This document shows positions 1 through 8,884 of a stretch of 64,000 bases of DNA, in pieces. The position numbers and the translations under genes were made by a program. Numbering within the stretch: position 1 is the stretch's first letter; every line of letters starts with the position of its first letter. The stretch covers positions 4,837 to 68,836 of the forward strand of contig CAZFCJ010000003.1 of NCBI GenBank assembly GCA_964517315.1, read 5' to 3'. Origin of the DNA: DASWJQ01 sp964517315. GTDB lineage: Bacteria > Chloroflexota > Anaerolineae > Anaerolineales > E44-bin32. Under the pieces are notes generated by a model. The model searched no databases. It saw only the letters and a list, made by a program, of their open reading frames with translations, and was not told the DNA's origin.

Positions 1-1
1 A

Positions 2-868
2 GCCGAAGAGATGGGCTGCCTGGTCATCCCGATGTCGGGCGGGTTCACGGAACGGCAGATTATGCTGCTGCAGGATTTCGGCGGCACGGTGATCACGTGC
101 ACGCCCTCGTACGCCCTGGTCCTTGCCGAAGAAGCGGCCAAAATGGGCGTCGATCTGGCGGAGGCGGCTCAACTCAAGGTGGGTATCTTTGGCGCCGAGC
201 CGTGGAGCGAAGCCATGCGCCCGACGATCGAGGAGAAGCTTGGCCTCGAGGCCTACGACATCTACGGCTTAACGGAGATGATCGGTCCCGGCGTATCCAT
301 CGAATGTGAACATCACGACGGATTGCACATCTTCGAGGACCACTTCCTGGCGGAGATCATCGACCCCGCGACGGGCGAACGGCTCCCTCCGGGTGAGACC
401 GGGGAGCTGGTGTTCACGACGCTCACCAAAGAGGCGATGCCGCTGATTCGCTACCGCACCCGGGACCGGACTTCGTTGAACGTGGCGAAGTGCGACTGCG
501 GACGGACGATCGCCCGCATGGCCAAGGTCCTCGGGCGGACCGACGACATGCTGGTCGTGCGCGGCGTGAATGTGTTCCCCCAACTCGTCGAACGGGTGCT
601 GCTGGATTTTGACGAGCTCGCCCCGCACTATCAGGTCGTGGTCGATCGACCCAAACATCAGCTCGATACGCTCGAGGTATGGGTCGAGGCCTCGCCGGGC
701 TGGTTCGAATCCGCCGGAAGTGATCGCCTTGACGATCTGACGGGGCGTGTGGAGGGGTCGCTGCGAGAGAAGATCGGCGTCTCTACCAGGGTCAAGATCG
801 TCGATCCCAAAGATCTAGAGCGCTCGCTGGGGAAGGCCAAACGGGTCGTGGACAAGCGCGAGCTATAG
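2..868 (+). CDS. paaK: Phenylacetate-CoA ligase (PaaK-type), 5'-truncated by window
   Basis: AMP-forming aryl-CoA ligase that activates phenylacetate (or a hydroxylated analogue) with ATP and CoA in the cytoplasm. About 288 C-terminal residues are in the window and the start lies upstream. Visible are the adenylate-binding stretch with YGLTEMIGPG, the IRYRTRD motif, a CDCGR zinc-type knuckle typical of PaaK, and the C-terminal domain with GRTDDMLVVRGVNVFP. Full-length PaaK is about 430-440 residues, so roughly the C-terminal two thirds is present. It precedes the 4-hydroxyphenylacetate cluster in the same direction, so its natural substrate may be an arylacetate; the exact substrate cannot be read from the sequence. 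Confidence 0.9.
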   Translation, partial: AEEMGCLVIPMSGGFTERQIMLLQDFGGTVITCTPSYALVLAEEAAKMGVDLAEAAQLKVGIFGAEPWSEAMRPTIEEKLGLEAYDIYGLTEMIGPGVSIECEHHDGLHIFEDHFLAEIIDPATGERLPPGETGELVFTTLTKEAMPLIRYRTRDRTSLNVAKCDCGRTIARMAKVLGRTDDMLVVRGVNVFPQLVERVLLDFDELAPHYQVVVDRPKHQLDTLEVWVEASPGWFESAGSDRLDDLTGRVEGSLREKIGVSTRVKIVDPKDLERSLGKAKRVVDKREL

Positions 869-925
869 GCTGTATTCTCGGCGAGGGACAGACCAAAGGA
901 AATCGAGTGAGAGGCTGGATGTCCA

Positions 926-1825
926 ATGGATACTGAACGACTGCGAGGCTCGATCGTGCCGCTCGTCACGCCGTTCCGCGACGGCAGTCTCGACGAGCGG
1001 GGCCTGGCGGACTTGATCGAGTGGCAGATCGCCAGCGGCAGCCACGGGCTGTCGGTGACCGGCACGACCGGGGAGCCCAGCGCGCTCACGATGGAGGAGC
1101 GCAGACGGGTGATCGAGGTGGCGGTCGAGGCCATCGACGGCAGAGTGCCGCTCGTGGCCGGCACCGGCTCGAACAACACTGACGAAACGCTCGAGCTGTC
1201 CAGGTTCGCCGCCCGCGCCGGGTCCGACGCTTTGCTGGTCGTCGTGCCCTATTACAATCGTCCCAGCCAACAGGGCCTTTTCGAACATTTCAAGGCCGTC
1301 GCCGACGCGGTGGACCTCCCTGTGATCCTGTACAACATCCCCGGTAGGGCGGCGGTGAACCTGGAGATCGACACGGTGGCGCGCTTGCGAGACGCGTGTG
1401 ACAACATCGTCGGCATCAAGGAGGCCAACTACGAATTCGCCCACATCAACCGGTTGATGGGCCGCTTGGGCCGGGATTTCCACGTCTACTCCGGGATTGA
1501 GCTGCTCTGCTACCCGATTCTGGCCTTGGGTGGTGCCGGCTACGTCTCGACAACGGGAAATGTGCTCCCGGGTGAGGTGGCCGGGCTTTACGACTTGACG
1601 GCCGAAGGGAAATGGGAGGCGGCGCGGCGGCAGCACTTCCACCTTATGGAGCTGAACGACGCCATGTTCATTGAGATCAACCCGGTCCCGGCCAAGACCG
1701 CGCTGGGAATCATGGGCCGCATATCGGCGGAGGTTCGGCCTCCGCTCGCGCCGCTGGCCCCGGAAAATGAGGCGCGCTTGCGGGAGGTGCTGGCGCGCTA
1801 TGGAGTGCTGGAGCCGCAGGCGTGA
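926..1825 (+). CDS. DapA-family (DHDPS/NAL) lyase in a homoprotocatechuate cluster
   Basis: Class I (Schiff-base) lyase of 299 residues, normal length for DapA. GTTGEP (T47/T48), a tyrosine pair (Y109/Y110), YNIPGR (Y136, R141) and the catalytic lysine in GIKEAN (K165) are all present. In DapA the Arg binds aspartate semialdehyde, so 4-hydroxy-tetrahydrodipicolinate synthase activity is possible. However, the gene starts a tightly packed series of aromatic-degradation genes and overlaps the next start by 4 nt. The family also contains pyruvate-releasing aldolases of meta-cleavage pathways. I infer it may do the final aldol cleavage normally done by HpaI; a lysine role is the alternative. Confidence 0.85.
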   Translation: MDTERLRGSIVPLVTPFRDGSLDERGLADLIEWQIASGSHGLSVTGTTGEPSALTMEERRRVIEVAVEAIDGRVPLVAGTGSNNTDETLELSRFAARAGSDALLVVVPYYNRPSQQGLFEHFKAVADAVDLPVILYNIPGRAAVNLEIDTVARLRDACDNIVGIKEANYEFAHINRLMGRLGRDFHVYSGIELLCYPILALGGAGYVSTTGNVLPGEVAGLYDLTAEGKWEAARRQHFHLMELNDAMFIEINPVPAKTALGIMGRISAEVRPPLAPLAPENEARLREVLARYGVLEPQA

Positions 1826-2697
1826 CGCCGCAGACGCGGCGGCTGTCGGTCGAAGGGCGGGAGCTGTGCTACCGGGACTGGCCCGGGGAGAAGGGCCCCC
1901 TCCTGTGCCTGCACAGCCTCACCGGCCACAAGGGGGGGTTCGATAGCCTGGCCAGCAGGCTTTCGCCGGAATATCGACTTTTGGCCCCGGACTTTCGGGG
2001 CCGTGGGGACAGTTCGAAGCCCCCTCTGCCATACGGATTCGCGTACCACGCGCGCGACATTATCGGCTTGACCCAATCGATCGGGGTCCAGGACTTCATC
2101 CTGATCGGGCACTCATTCGGCGCCACGACGGGCGTGTACTTGGCCTCCGTCCGCCCCGATCTCGTGCGCGCTGCCGTTCTGCTGGACGGAGGCGCGGATC
2201 CGCATGAAGGCACCACGCGCAGCTTCCAGTCGACCATCGATCGGCTGGACAGGACTTATGAGACCTTTGGGGACTACCTCATGGCCGTGAAATCCTCCGG
2301 TCTGTACACCCCGTGGACGGACAGCGTTGTGCATTACCTGCGGGCCGGCGTGAACACCTTGGCCGACGGCAGGGTGCGGCCTAAGGCCGACCGGGAGGCG
2401 ATCAGCGAGGACCTGCGCGCTCACTTCGACTACTCGATGTGCCTGCACTTTCCCAACCTGCGTTGTCCGGTGCTGTTCGTCCGTCCGACCGAAGGGCTGC
2501 TGGGCGAGAAGGGCCACGTGTACACGCCCGCCGAGGCCGAGAATATCGCCGCCGAAATCCCGGATTGCCGCAGGCTGGACGTGCAGGGTGTCAACCACTA
2601 CACGCTGCTCATTCATGACGATCCACCCGTGCTCGGCCCCATCCTGGAGTTCCTGGAGAAGGTCGAGCGCAAGGACGGCGAGAGGAGGGCGCTGTGA
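1822..2697 (+). CDS. Alpha/beta hydrolase
   Basis: Soluble 291-residue alpha/beta-hydrolase. An HSLTG oxyanion-type loop lies near residue 31, the nucleophile elbow GHSFG (Ser98) is clear, and a late NHYTLL supplies the probable catalytic histidine. The start is GTG, overlapping the stop of the DapA-family gene (GTGA), and its own end overlaps the next gene the same way, so translation is probably coupled. In aromatic meta-cleavage pathways such enzymes hydrolyse C-C bonds of ring-fission products, or lactones and esters. The homoprotocatechuate route normally needs no hydrolase at this step, so its substrate here is open. Confidence 0.8.
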   Translation: MTPQTRRLSVEGRELCYRDWPGEKGPLLCLHSLTGHKGGFDSLASRLSPEYRLLAPDFRGRGDSSKPPLPYGFAYHARDIIGLTQSIGVQDFILIGHSFGATTGVYLASVRPDLVRAAVLLDGGADPHEGTTRSFQSTIDRLDRTYETFGDYLMAVKSSGLYTPWTDSVVHYLRAGVNTLADGRVRPKADREAISEDLRAHFDYSMCLHFPNLRCPVLFVRPTEGLLGEKGHVYTPAEAENIAAEIPDCRRLDVQGVNHYTLLIHDDPPVLGPILEFLEKVERKDGERRAL

Positions 2698-3446
2698 AGC
2701 TGGCGCGTTTTGCGGTGGACGGCCGTGTCCGTGAAGGTCGCTTGACCGGAGAGGGGATGCTCCTCGCCAGCGACGGTTCGGATTACGCGGTTTCGGAGGT
2801 CGTCTGGCTGCCGCCCGCCGTCCCGACGAAGGTGATCGGACTGGCGCTGAACTACGCCGAGCACGCGGATGAGCTCGAGATGGAGTCCCCCGAGGAACCG
2901 GCACTGTTCTTCAAACCGATCACCTCTCTGGTCGGCCACCAGGCCCCCGTCGTTTATCCTCAAGGTGTGGAGTACATGCATTACGAAGTGGAACTGGCGG
3001 TTGTGATTGGCCAGCGCTGCCGGCACGTTCCGGCGGAGAAGGCCGAGGCGGTGATCGCCGGATATACGATCGCCAACGACGTGACGGTGCGGGACTTCGT
3101 CCGTGATTTTTTCCGGCCCCCGATCCGCGCCAAGGGCTACGATACCTTCGGGCCGGTGGGTCCGTTCCTTGTCACCCCGGACGAGGTCGAAGACGTCAAT
3201 GCGCTGGAGCTGCGGGCGTTTTTGGACGGCGAGCTGAAACAGCAGGGGAACACAGCGCAGATGCTGCTTTCGATCCCCGAGCAGATCGAGTTCATCTCCA
3301 TGATCATGACGCTGGAGCCGGGAGATATGATTTGGACCGGGACGCCGCGCGGGATCAGCCATGTGCATCCTGGAAGCGTTATGCGTCTGGAGATCGATGG
3401 AGTGGGGGCACTCGAAAATCCGGTCGTCGCGGAAGGCGAGCGCTGA
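2694..3446 (+). CDS. Fumarylacetoacetate hydrolase family protein (HpaG-like)
   Basis: FAH-fold enzyme of 250 residues. The metal-binding set is visible as YEVELAVVIG (E98, E100) and IANDVTVRD (D129), followed by the conserved KGYDTFGPVGP loop. E. coli HpaG has two tandem FAH domains doing isomerisation and decarboxylation of 5-carboxymethyl-2-oxo-hex-3-ene-1,7-dioate; this protein has one. It could do either or both steps, since no separate HpaF isomerase is seen nearby. The start is GTG overlapping the hydrolase stop. A gap of about 108 nt separates it from the aldehyde dehydrogenase. Confidence 0.88.
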   Translation: MKLARFAVDGRVREGRLTGEGMLLASDGSDYAVSEVVWLPPAVPTKVIGLALNYAEHADELEMESPEEPALFFKPITSLVGHQAPVVYPQGVEYMHYEVELAVVIGQRCRHVPAEKAEAVIAGYTIANDVTVRDFVRDFFRPPIRAKGYDTFGPVGPFLVTPDEVEDVNALELRAFLDGELKQQGNTAQMLLSIPEQIEFISMIMTLEPGDMIWTGTPRGISHVHPGSVMRLEIDGVGALENPVVAEGER

Positions 3447-3554
3447 GGAAGGGGTCCATCCGCCGCGCGAGCGATCTTGTTCCATGGGAACTGAAATCGG
3501 CGCGCAGATATGAAGAGTCTCTAGGAGGTTGGGAGGGTACACAGGTAAGAGACC

Positions 3555-5030
3555 ATGATCAAACACTTTATCGACAATGAGTTTGTGGAGGCGGCACAGG
3601 GGGAGACCTTCGAGACGCTGAACCCGGCCACGAATGAACCGATCACCGAGGTGGCCTACGGCACCGAGCAGGACGTGAGGGCGGCGGTGCGCGCCGCCCG
3701 GCGGGCCTTCGATGAGGGCCCCTGGCCGCGCATGTCGGCGGAGGAGCGAGCGGGGTACCTGGACAAGATCGGTCAACTGATCGAGAAGTACGCCGACGAT
3801 ATCGCCGACACCGAGATTGAGGACACGGGCGTTCCGGTGAGCCAAATTAAGAAGGGGACCATCCCGCGCGCCGCGCGCAACTTCTACTTCTTTGCCGAGG
3901 AAGCGACCAAGATCATCGGCGAATCGTTTCCAAAAGACGGCGAGTTCACGAACTATACGGTGCGCCGGCCGGTCGGCGTGGCCGGGCTCATCACCCCCTG
4001 GAACGTGCCGTTCATGCTCGAGACATGGAAGGTGGCGCCCTGCCTCGCTGCGGGCTGCACGTGCCTCCTCAAGCCGGCTGAATGGGCGCCGCTGACGGCG
4101 AATTGGCTGGCCCGCGTCATCCAGGAGGCGGACCTACCGCCCGGCGTGTTCAACGTCGTTCACGGTTACGGGGAGCCGGCGGGTGCACCCATCGTGCGCG
4201 ATCCGGGGGTCCAGCTGATCTCGTTCACCGGTGAGACCACGACCGGGCAGGAGATCATGCGCAACGGCGCCGACACGTTAAAGCGCTTCTCGATGGAGAT
4301 GGGTGGGAAATCGCCGACGATCGTGTTCTCCGACGCCGATCTGGATCGAGCGTTGGATGGGGCGATCTGGCAGGTCTATTCGCTCAACGGCGAGCGATGC
4401 ACGGCCGGCTCGCGCCTGTTGGTTCAGAGGGACATATACGATGACTTCCTGACCAAGCTGGCGGGCCGCGTGGCCAACATCAAGGTTGGAGAGCCCCGGG
4501 ATCCGAAGACGGAGATCGGGCCGCTTATCCATCCGGATCATTGGCAGCGGGTCAAAGGCTATCTGGACGGCGCGATCGAGGAAGGGGCCACCATCGCGGT
4601 CGGCGGCGAACGGCCGGAGGGGCTCGACCAGGGGAACTACCTGCAGCCGACCCTGGTCACGGATGTAAAAAACGAGATGACAATCTCGCAGGAGGAGGTC
4701 TTCGGGCCGGTCCTGGTGGTCATGCCCTTCAGGGATGACCAGGAGGCGATCGATATCGCCAACGACGTGAAGTACGGATTGGCGGGTTATGTGTGGACCG
4801 GGAGCATGAAACGAGGCCACAAAGTCGCGGAGGCGATTGAGTCCGGACTGGTGTGGGTGAACTCGCAAAACGTGCGCGACCTGCGTACGCCCTTCGGCGG
4901 CAGCAAGTCGAGCGGAATCGGCCGTGAAGGCGGCAAGTACAGCTTCGACTTCTATACTGAAGTCAAGACGGTTCATGTGGCTCTGGGAGAGCATCCAATT
5001 CCGAAATTAGGCGCGGGAGGAGGAAGTTAG
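3555..5030 (+). CDS. hpaE: 5-carboxymethyl-2-hydroxymuconate semialdehyde dehydrogenase
   Basis: NAD(P)-dependent aldehyde dehydrogenase of 491 residues. LEMGGKSP carries the general base E248 and NGERCTAGSR carries the nucleophile C282; the cofactor-side lysine is in LLKPAEWAPL (K173). It most resembles HpaE, which oxidises the semialdehyde made by extradiol cleavage of homoprotocatechuate. The position directly before hpaB (2-nt gap, with the hpaB ribosome binding site inside the hpaE tail) supports this over a general aldehyde dehydrogenase. An AGGAGG-like stretch lies about 25 nt before the ATG, further away than usual. Confidence 0.88.
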   Translation: MIKHFIDNEFVEAAQGETFETLNPATNEPITEVAYGTEQDVRAAVRAARRAFDEGPWPRMSAEERAGYLDKIGQLIEKYADDIADTEIEDTGVPVSQIKKGTIPRAARNFYFFAEEATKIIGESFPKDGEFTNYTVRRPVGVAGLITPWNVPFMLETWKVAPCLAAGCTCLLKPAEWAPLTANWLARVIQEADLPPGVFNVVHGYGEPAGAPIVRDPGVQLISFTGETTTGQEIMRNGADTLKRFSMEMGGKSPTIVFSDADLDRALDGAIWQVYSLNGERCTAGSRLLVQRDIYDDFLTKLAGRVANIKVGEPRDPKTEIGPLIHPDHWQRVKGYLDGAIEEGATIAVGGERPEGLDQGNYLQPTLVTDVKNEMTISQEEVFGPVLVVMPFRDDQEAIDIANDVKYGLAGYVWTGSMKRGHKVAEAIESGLVWVNSQNVRDLRTPFGGSKSSGIGREGGKYSFDFYTEVKTVHVALGEHPIPKLGAGGGS

Positions 5031-5032
5031 CG

Positions 5033-6514
5033 ATGGGCGCGAGAAAAGGCCAAGATTACATCAACCGGCTCCAGGAGGAACCGCCGGAGATCTGGTACAA
5101 GGGCGAGAAGGTGGAGGACGTAACCGAGCACCCCGGCTTCCGCAATGGAGTGCGCAGCATCGCGGAGCTCTACGATGTCCAGTGGGAAGACCCCGATAAG
5201 ATGCTCTTCGAATCGCCGACCTCGGGTGAGAAGGTCGGCCGTTCCTTCATGATCCCGCGAACCCGCGAGGACCTTGAGAGCGTCGGGAGGATGATGAAGG
5301 CCTGGGGCAACCACCACCACGGCTTTTTGGGCCGGGCCCCAGACTATCTCAACCGGGCCATCACCGGATACGCGGGCGGAGCGGAGTTTCTGGAAGTTCA
5401 GGATCCGCGCTTCCCGGAGAACATGCGCCGCTACCATGAGTACATTCGTGAAAACGACCTGTGCCTTACCCACACCCTGATCACGCCGCAGGCGAATCGA
5501 TCCAAGGAGACCCATGAGCAGGCAGATCCATATCTGGCGGCGAGGATCAAGGATGAGCGCGACGACGGCATCGTCATCCGGGGCGCCCGCATGCTCGCGA
5601 CGCTGCCCATGGCGGACGAAATCATGGTCTTTCCGTCCACGGTGCTGAAGAGCACCGAGGAGGACGCACCTTACGCGTTCGGCCTGGCCGTACCGAGCAG
5701 CGCCCCGGGGCTGCGCTTTATCTGTCGCGAGAGCTTGGACTACGGTCGGTCTCACTATGACCATCCGCTCGGTTCGCGCTTTGAGGAGATGGACGCCGTG
5801 GTGGTGTTCGACGATGTCTTCGTGCCTTGGGAGCGGATCTTCCTTTATCAGGACGTGGAAGTGTGCAACCAGGCTTATCATCGCACCGGAGCGCTGGTGA
5901 ATATGGCGCACCAGGTCGTGGTCAAGAACGTGGCCAAGACTGAGTACCTTATGGGCCTTTCCGCGCTCATGGCTCGCACGATCGGCATCGAAGTGTTCCA
6001 GCACATCCAGGAGAAGATGGCCAAGATTTGGGTGACCCTGGAGGCGCTGAGGGCGTTCTGGCGCACCTCCGAGGTCGACGCGCAGCTGGACGAGTACGGC
6101 GTGATGCGGCCCGCTTGGGACCCGCTCGACGCGGCGCGCAATTTCTACCCTCACCTGTACGGCGAGCTGATCGAATACATCCGCCAGATGGGGGCCAGCG
6201 GTCTGGTGGCGGCGCCCACCAAAGCAGACGTAGAAGGCCCGCTGCAAGAGGACATCGAGAAGTACTATCAGGCCGCCCGGGCCGACGCTTATGAACGGAT
6301 CCCGATCTTCCGCCTGGCTTGGGATACCTCCATGTCGGCCTTTGCCAACCGTCAGGAATTGTATGAACGGTACTTCTTCGGCGACCCGGTTCGAATGGCC
6401 GGGGCGCTGGTCAAGAACCACCACGATCAGATCGATGAGTACATGGAGCGAGTGCGGGATTTCTTGGAGCGGTCCAGAGAGGAAGCGGAACAAGCCGCGG
6501 CGGACGTGGCATGA
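5033..6514 (+). CDS. hpaB: 4-hydroxyphenylacetate 3-monooxygenase, oxygenase component
   Basis: FADH2-dependent hydroxylase of the two-component HpaB/PvcC/4-HPA hydroxylase family, 493 residues (usual 480-520). It converts 4-hydroxyphenylacetate to 3,4-dihydroxyphenylacetate using reduced flavin from a partner reductase. Visible signatures include the central LTHTLITPQANRSK flavin-binding stretch, GSRFEEMDAVVVFDDVFVPWERIF and a helical C-terminal acyl-CoA-dehydrogenase-like region. GGAGGAAG lies just before the ATG. The downstream flavin reductase overlaps by 4 nt (ATGA), the expected pairing. A related 4-hydroxybenzoyl or chlorophenol monooxygenase is possible, but the neighbours favour HpaB. 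Confidence 0.93.
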   Translation: MGARKGQDYINRLQEEPPEIWYKGEKVEDVTEHPGFRNGVRSIAELYDVQWEDPDKMLFESPTSGEKVGRSFMIPRTREDLESVGRMMKAWGNHHHGFLGRAPDYLNRAITGYAGGAEFLEVQDPRFPENMRRYHEYIRENDLCLTHTLITPQANRSKETHEQADPYLAARIKDERDDGIVIRGARMLATLPMADEIMVFPSTVLKSTEEDAPYAFGLAVPSSAPGLRFICRESLDYGRSHYDHPLGSRFEEMDAVVVFDDVFVPWERIFLYQDVEVCNQAYHRTGALVNMAHQVVVKNVAKTEYLMGLSALMARTIGIEVFQHIQEKMAKIWVTLEALRAFWRTSEVDAQLDEYGVMRPAWDPLDAARNFYPHLYGELIEYIRQMGASGLVAAPTKADVEGPLQEDIEKYYQAARADAYERIPIFRLAWDTSMSAFANRQELYERYFFGDPVRMAGALVKNHHDQIDEYMERVRDFLERSREEAEQAAADVA

Positions 6515-7077
6515 GCGGCACGATCACAGCCCGAGATTTCCGCAGCACGATGGCGCTGTTTGCCACAGGGGTGACGGTTCTCAGCGTTCAGACCGAGGAC
6601 GGCGTGCATGGAATGACCGCCAACGCGGTGACGTCGGTTTCTCTCGACCCGCTGCTTGTCTTGGTCTGCATCGACAAACGCTCGCGCATGGCCGAGGAGA
6701 TCAAGCAGGCCGAGGGCTTCGGGCTTAACATCCTGCGCCAAGAGCAGAGAGCGCTCTCCGATTACTTCGCGGGCAGTTGGGAGGCCGAAACCCCTCCTGC
6801 GTTCCGCTTCGTGCCGGGCGAGGCCGGCCCGCGGCTGGAGGGTTGTCTGGCCTCCATCAATTGCGAGCTCGAGAAAACTTTCGAAGGCGGCGATCACTGG
6901 GTTGTGCTGGGGCGAGTGGTTGATCTTCACCGTGGCATCGAGCCGCTTCGACCGCTGCTCTTCTACGGTGGACGGTACATGCAGATTCGCACCGAGGACC
7001 CCGAGCCGGCTCCCGACCTGGGCTGGGTCGACCGGCCGGTCCTCGTCTACTATGATCCCTGGCGTTCGGACACCTGA
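6511..7077 (+). CDS. hpaC: Flavin reductase, 4-HPA monooxygenase reductase component
   Basis: NAD(P)H:flavin oxidoreductase of 188 residues with the short-chain flavin-reductase fold. The N-terminus has the typical FRSTMALFATGVTVL strand-helix, followed by GMTANAVTSVSLDPLLVLVCI and FGLNIL. It supplies reduced FAD to HpaB. Its ATG overlaps the hpaB stop by 4 nt, so equimolar coupled synthesis is likely. Slightly longer than the 165-170 residues of many HpaC proteins because of a C-terminal tail after the GGRYMQI strand. Confidence 0.93.
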   Translation: MSGTITARDFRSTMALFATGVTVLSVQTEDGVHGMTANAVTSVSLDPLLVLVCIDKRSRMAEEIKQAEGFGLNILRQEQRALSDYFAGSWEAETPPAFRFVPGEAGPRLEGCLASINCELEKTFEGGDHWVVLGRVVDLHRGIEPLRPLLFYGGRYMQIRTEDPEPAPDLGWVDRPVLVYYDPWRSDT

Positions 7078-7113
7078 CTGCGCGCCCAGGACGGACCTCG
7101 GCGGGCCGCCACG

Positions 7114-7141
7114 TTGAACGCTGGCTTGCAATGGCGATAAT
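7114..7141 (+). promoter_or_regulatory. Predicted sigma-70 promoter for the ring-cleavage dioxygenase
   Basis: TTGAAC at 7114-7119 and GATAAT at 7136-7141 are separated by 16 bp. Transcription would begin near 7148, about 25 nt before the dioxygenase ATG, with a GGAGG in between. It suggests the dioxygenase has its own promoter although it follows hpaC in the same direction. Confidence 0.5.
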
Positions 7142-7173
7142 ACATCGGGAGTGCAGCGGAGGTCGGGAGTGCG

Positions 7174-8160
7174 ATGCAGTTCGACATTCTTAGATCTGGA
7201 CACCTTGAGTTTCGCTCCACGGACCTCGATCAGGCGCGACATTTCTACGTCGAGGTCCTTGGCTTTGTGGAAATCGACCGCGACGAGGAGCGGCTGTACC
7301 TGGGGGGTCTGGAGGAGCGCGAGCACCATAGCCTGGTGCTTCGTCGGGCCGAAAGTCCTGGTGTCGGTCATATGGCGTTTCGGGTGGCGAGCGAGGAGGA
7401 CCTCGAGGCGCTCGCTGACCTGTACCGGTCCCGCGATCTACCCACACGCTGGATCGAACCCGGAGAGGAGCTCGGTCAGGGGCGCGCGCTGCGCGTTCAG
7501 GACCGGACCGAGCTGCCGCTGGAGTTCTACCACAGCATGGAGAGACGCGAGAGCCTGCTGCAGGAATTCGAAAAACATCGCGGCGCCCACGTGATGCGGC
7601 TGGATCACTTCAACTGTCAGGTGCCGCTTGTGCAGGACGCGTATGATTGGTTCACCGACGAGCTGGGTTTCCACCCCACCGAGCTTACGGTCACCGACGA
7701 CGAACCGCCCCACCTTTGGGCCGCGTGGCTGCGCCGCAAGCAGAACGTTCATGATATCGCCGTAATGAACGGGATTGGCCCCCGCGTGCACCACGGCGGC
7801 TTCTGGGTCACCGATCAGATCTCGGTCCTGCGGGCTTGCGACGTCCTGGCCGCAACCGGGTACGCCGAGCACATCGAGCGCGGTCCGGGTCGTCATGGGC
7901 TGAGCAACGCTTTTTTTGTCTATCTGCGCGATCCGGATGGGAACCGCATCGAGCTCTACACGAGCGACTACATGATCACCGACCCCGATCATGAGCCCAT
8001 CCAATGGAGCATCAACGACCCCCGTCGGGCGACGTTCTGGGGCCACAAGCCTCCCACGAGCTGGTTCGAGGAAGCTTCGCTCGTCGAGCATATCGAGAGC
8101 GGCGAGCTTCTGCCGACTTCGGAGCCCCCCATCCAGGATCGACCCGAGTTCGTGACTTGA
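7174..8160 (+). CDS. hpaD: 3,4-dihydroxyphenylacetate 2,3-dioxygenase (extradiol, type I)
   Basis: Vicinal-oxygen-chelate ring-cleavage dioxygenase with two glyoxalase-fold halves in 328 residues. The metal triad is readable: H145 in MRLDHFN, H206/H207 in VHHGGFW and E260 in GNRIELYT. The second-sphere histidine (H193 in VHDIAV) of homoprotocatechuate dioxygenases is also there. It matches the Brevibacterium/Arthrobacter glyoxalase-type enzyme rather than the unrelated E. coli HpcB fold, though it is about 35 residues shorter. Product is 5-carboxymethyl-2-hydroxymuconate semialdehyde, the HpaE substrate. It has its own predicted promoter just upstream. Confidence 0.92.
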   Translation: MQFDILRSGHLEFRSTDLDQARHFYVEVLGFVEIDRDEERLYLGGLEEREHHSLVLRRAESPGVGHMAFRVASEEDLEALADLYRSRDLPTRWIEPGEELGQGRALRVQDRTELPLEFYHSMERRESLLQEFEKHRGAHVMRLDHFNCQVPLVQDAYDWFTDELGFHPTELTVTDDEPPHLWAAWLRRKQNVHDIAVMNGIGPRVHHGGFWVTDQISVLRACDVLAATGYAEHIERGPGRHGLSNAFFVYLRDPDGNRIELYTSDYMITDPDHEPIQWSINDPRRATFWGHKPPTSWFEEASLVEHIESGELLPTSEPPIQDRPEFVT

Positions 8161-8246
8161 CGGACTCCCCGCGGCCGCTCCGGCTTAAGCCCGAACCGCT
8201 CCCGGGACGCCGTTCTGGAGCAGGCCAGATCAAAGGAGGATCGTGG

Positions 8247-8279
8247 ATGCACCCTCAGTCCCGGAAGGATCTTGTATGA
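8247..8279 (+). promoter_or_regulatory. Possible 10-codon leader ORF coupled to the thioesterase
   Basis: A strong AAAGGAGG at 8232-8239 sits 7 nt before an ATG (8247) that opens a 10-codon frame (MHPQSRKDLV). Its TGA overlaps the ATG of the thioesterase as ATGA. The same Shine-Dalgarno is too close (3 nt) to the in-frame GTG at 8243 that would extend the thioesterase. A second GGAAGGA at 8261-8267 serves the main ATG. Confidence 0.3.
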
Positions 8280-8731
8280 CCCCATCGAGGAGTCAAGCTG
8301 CACAAGTCTCCAAGTCCGTGGCCGAGCATTTCACCGCCAACGATCGTTTCGCACGGCTGATCGGGATCGAGCTCGAGGAGGTGACCCCCGGGCGAAGCAG
8401 GGCGGCGATGACCCTGACGAACGATATGGTCAACGGCCTGGGTTATCCGCACGGCGCGGCGATGTTCGCGCTGGCTGACGTAGCCTTCGCCGCGGCCGGG
8501 AACTCCCATGGGGAGGCCTCGGTGGCGCTCAGCATGGACGTGCATTATCTGCGGCCGCCGAAGATCGGCGGACGGCTGCAGGCGGTGGCGGAGGAGGTGC
8601 GCCGCGGCCGCACCACCGGCCTGTACCGCATTCGGGTCTCGCAGGAGGGTAAGGCCATCGCCGAACTGCACGGCATGGTCTATGTGAAGGGCGACCGATT
8701 CCTGGAGGGAGATGACACTGGGGAGCGCTGA
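8276..8731 (+). CDS. PaaI-type hotdog-fold thioesterase
   Basis: Cytoplasmic acyl-CoA thioesterase of 151 residues. The hotdog signature is clear: NGLGYPHGAAMFALADVAFA followed by the strand SVALSMDVHYLRPP. PaaI proteins release aryl- or ring-opened CoA esters that stall the phenylacetate pathway. Lying after the dioxygenase, with a PaaK-type ligase at the cluster start, it fits CoA recycling. ATG 8276 is chosen because GGAAGGA precedes it by 8 nt; an in-frame GTG at 8243 would add 11 residues. Confidence 0.85.
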   Translation: MTPSRSQAAQVSKSVAEHFTANDRFARLIGIELEEVTPGRSRAAMTLTNDMVNGLGYPHGAAMFALADVAFAAAGNSHGEASVALSMDVHYLRPPKIGGRLQAVAEEVRRGRTTGLYRIRVSQEGKAIAELHGMVYVKGDRFLEGDDTGER

Positions 8732-8884
8732 GACCTTTTCTACCTGCACCTCGGTAATGGTGGCCGGGAATGGGTGGTCGCCGGTCGAGGACGCCGCGGC
8801 AAAGAGACCCTAACATCGGGCTCCCACCACCGGCCGGTGGGCGTTTGATCGGCGCGCAGCGCTCCGCGCACTTCAATGTGCCCG

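Noticed and set aside
700..720. tRNA T-loop-like GGTTCGAATCC
   Set aside because: It lies inside the phenylacetate-CoA ligase coding sequence and no acceptor or anticodon stems can be drawn around it. No tRNA was found anywhere in the window.
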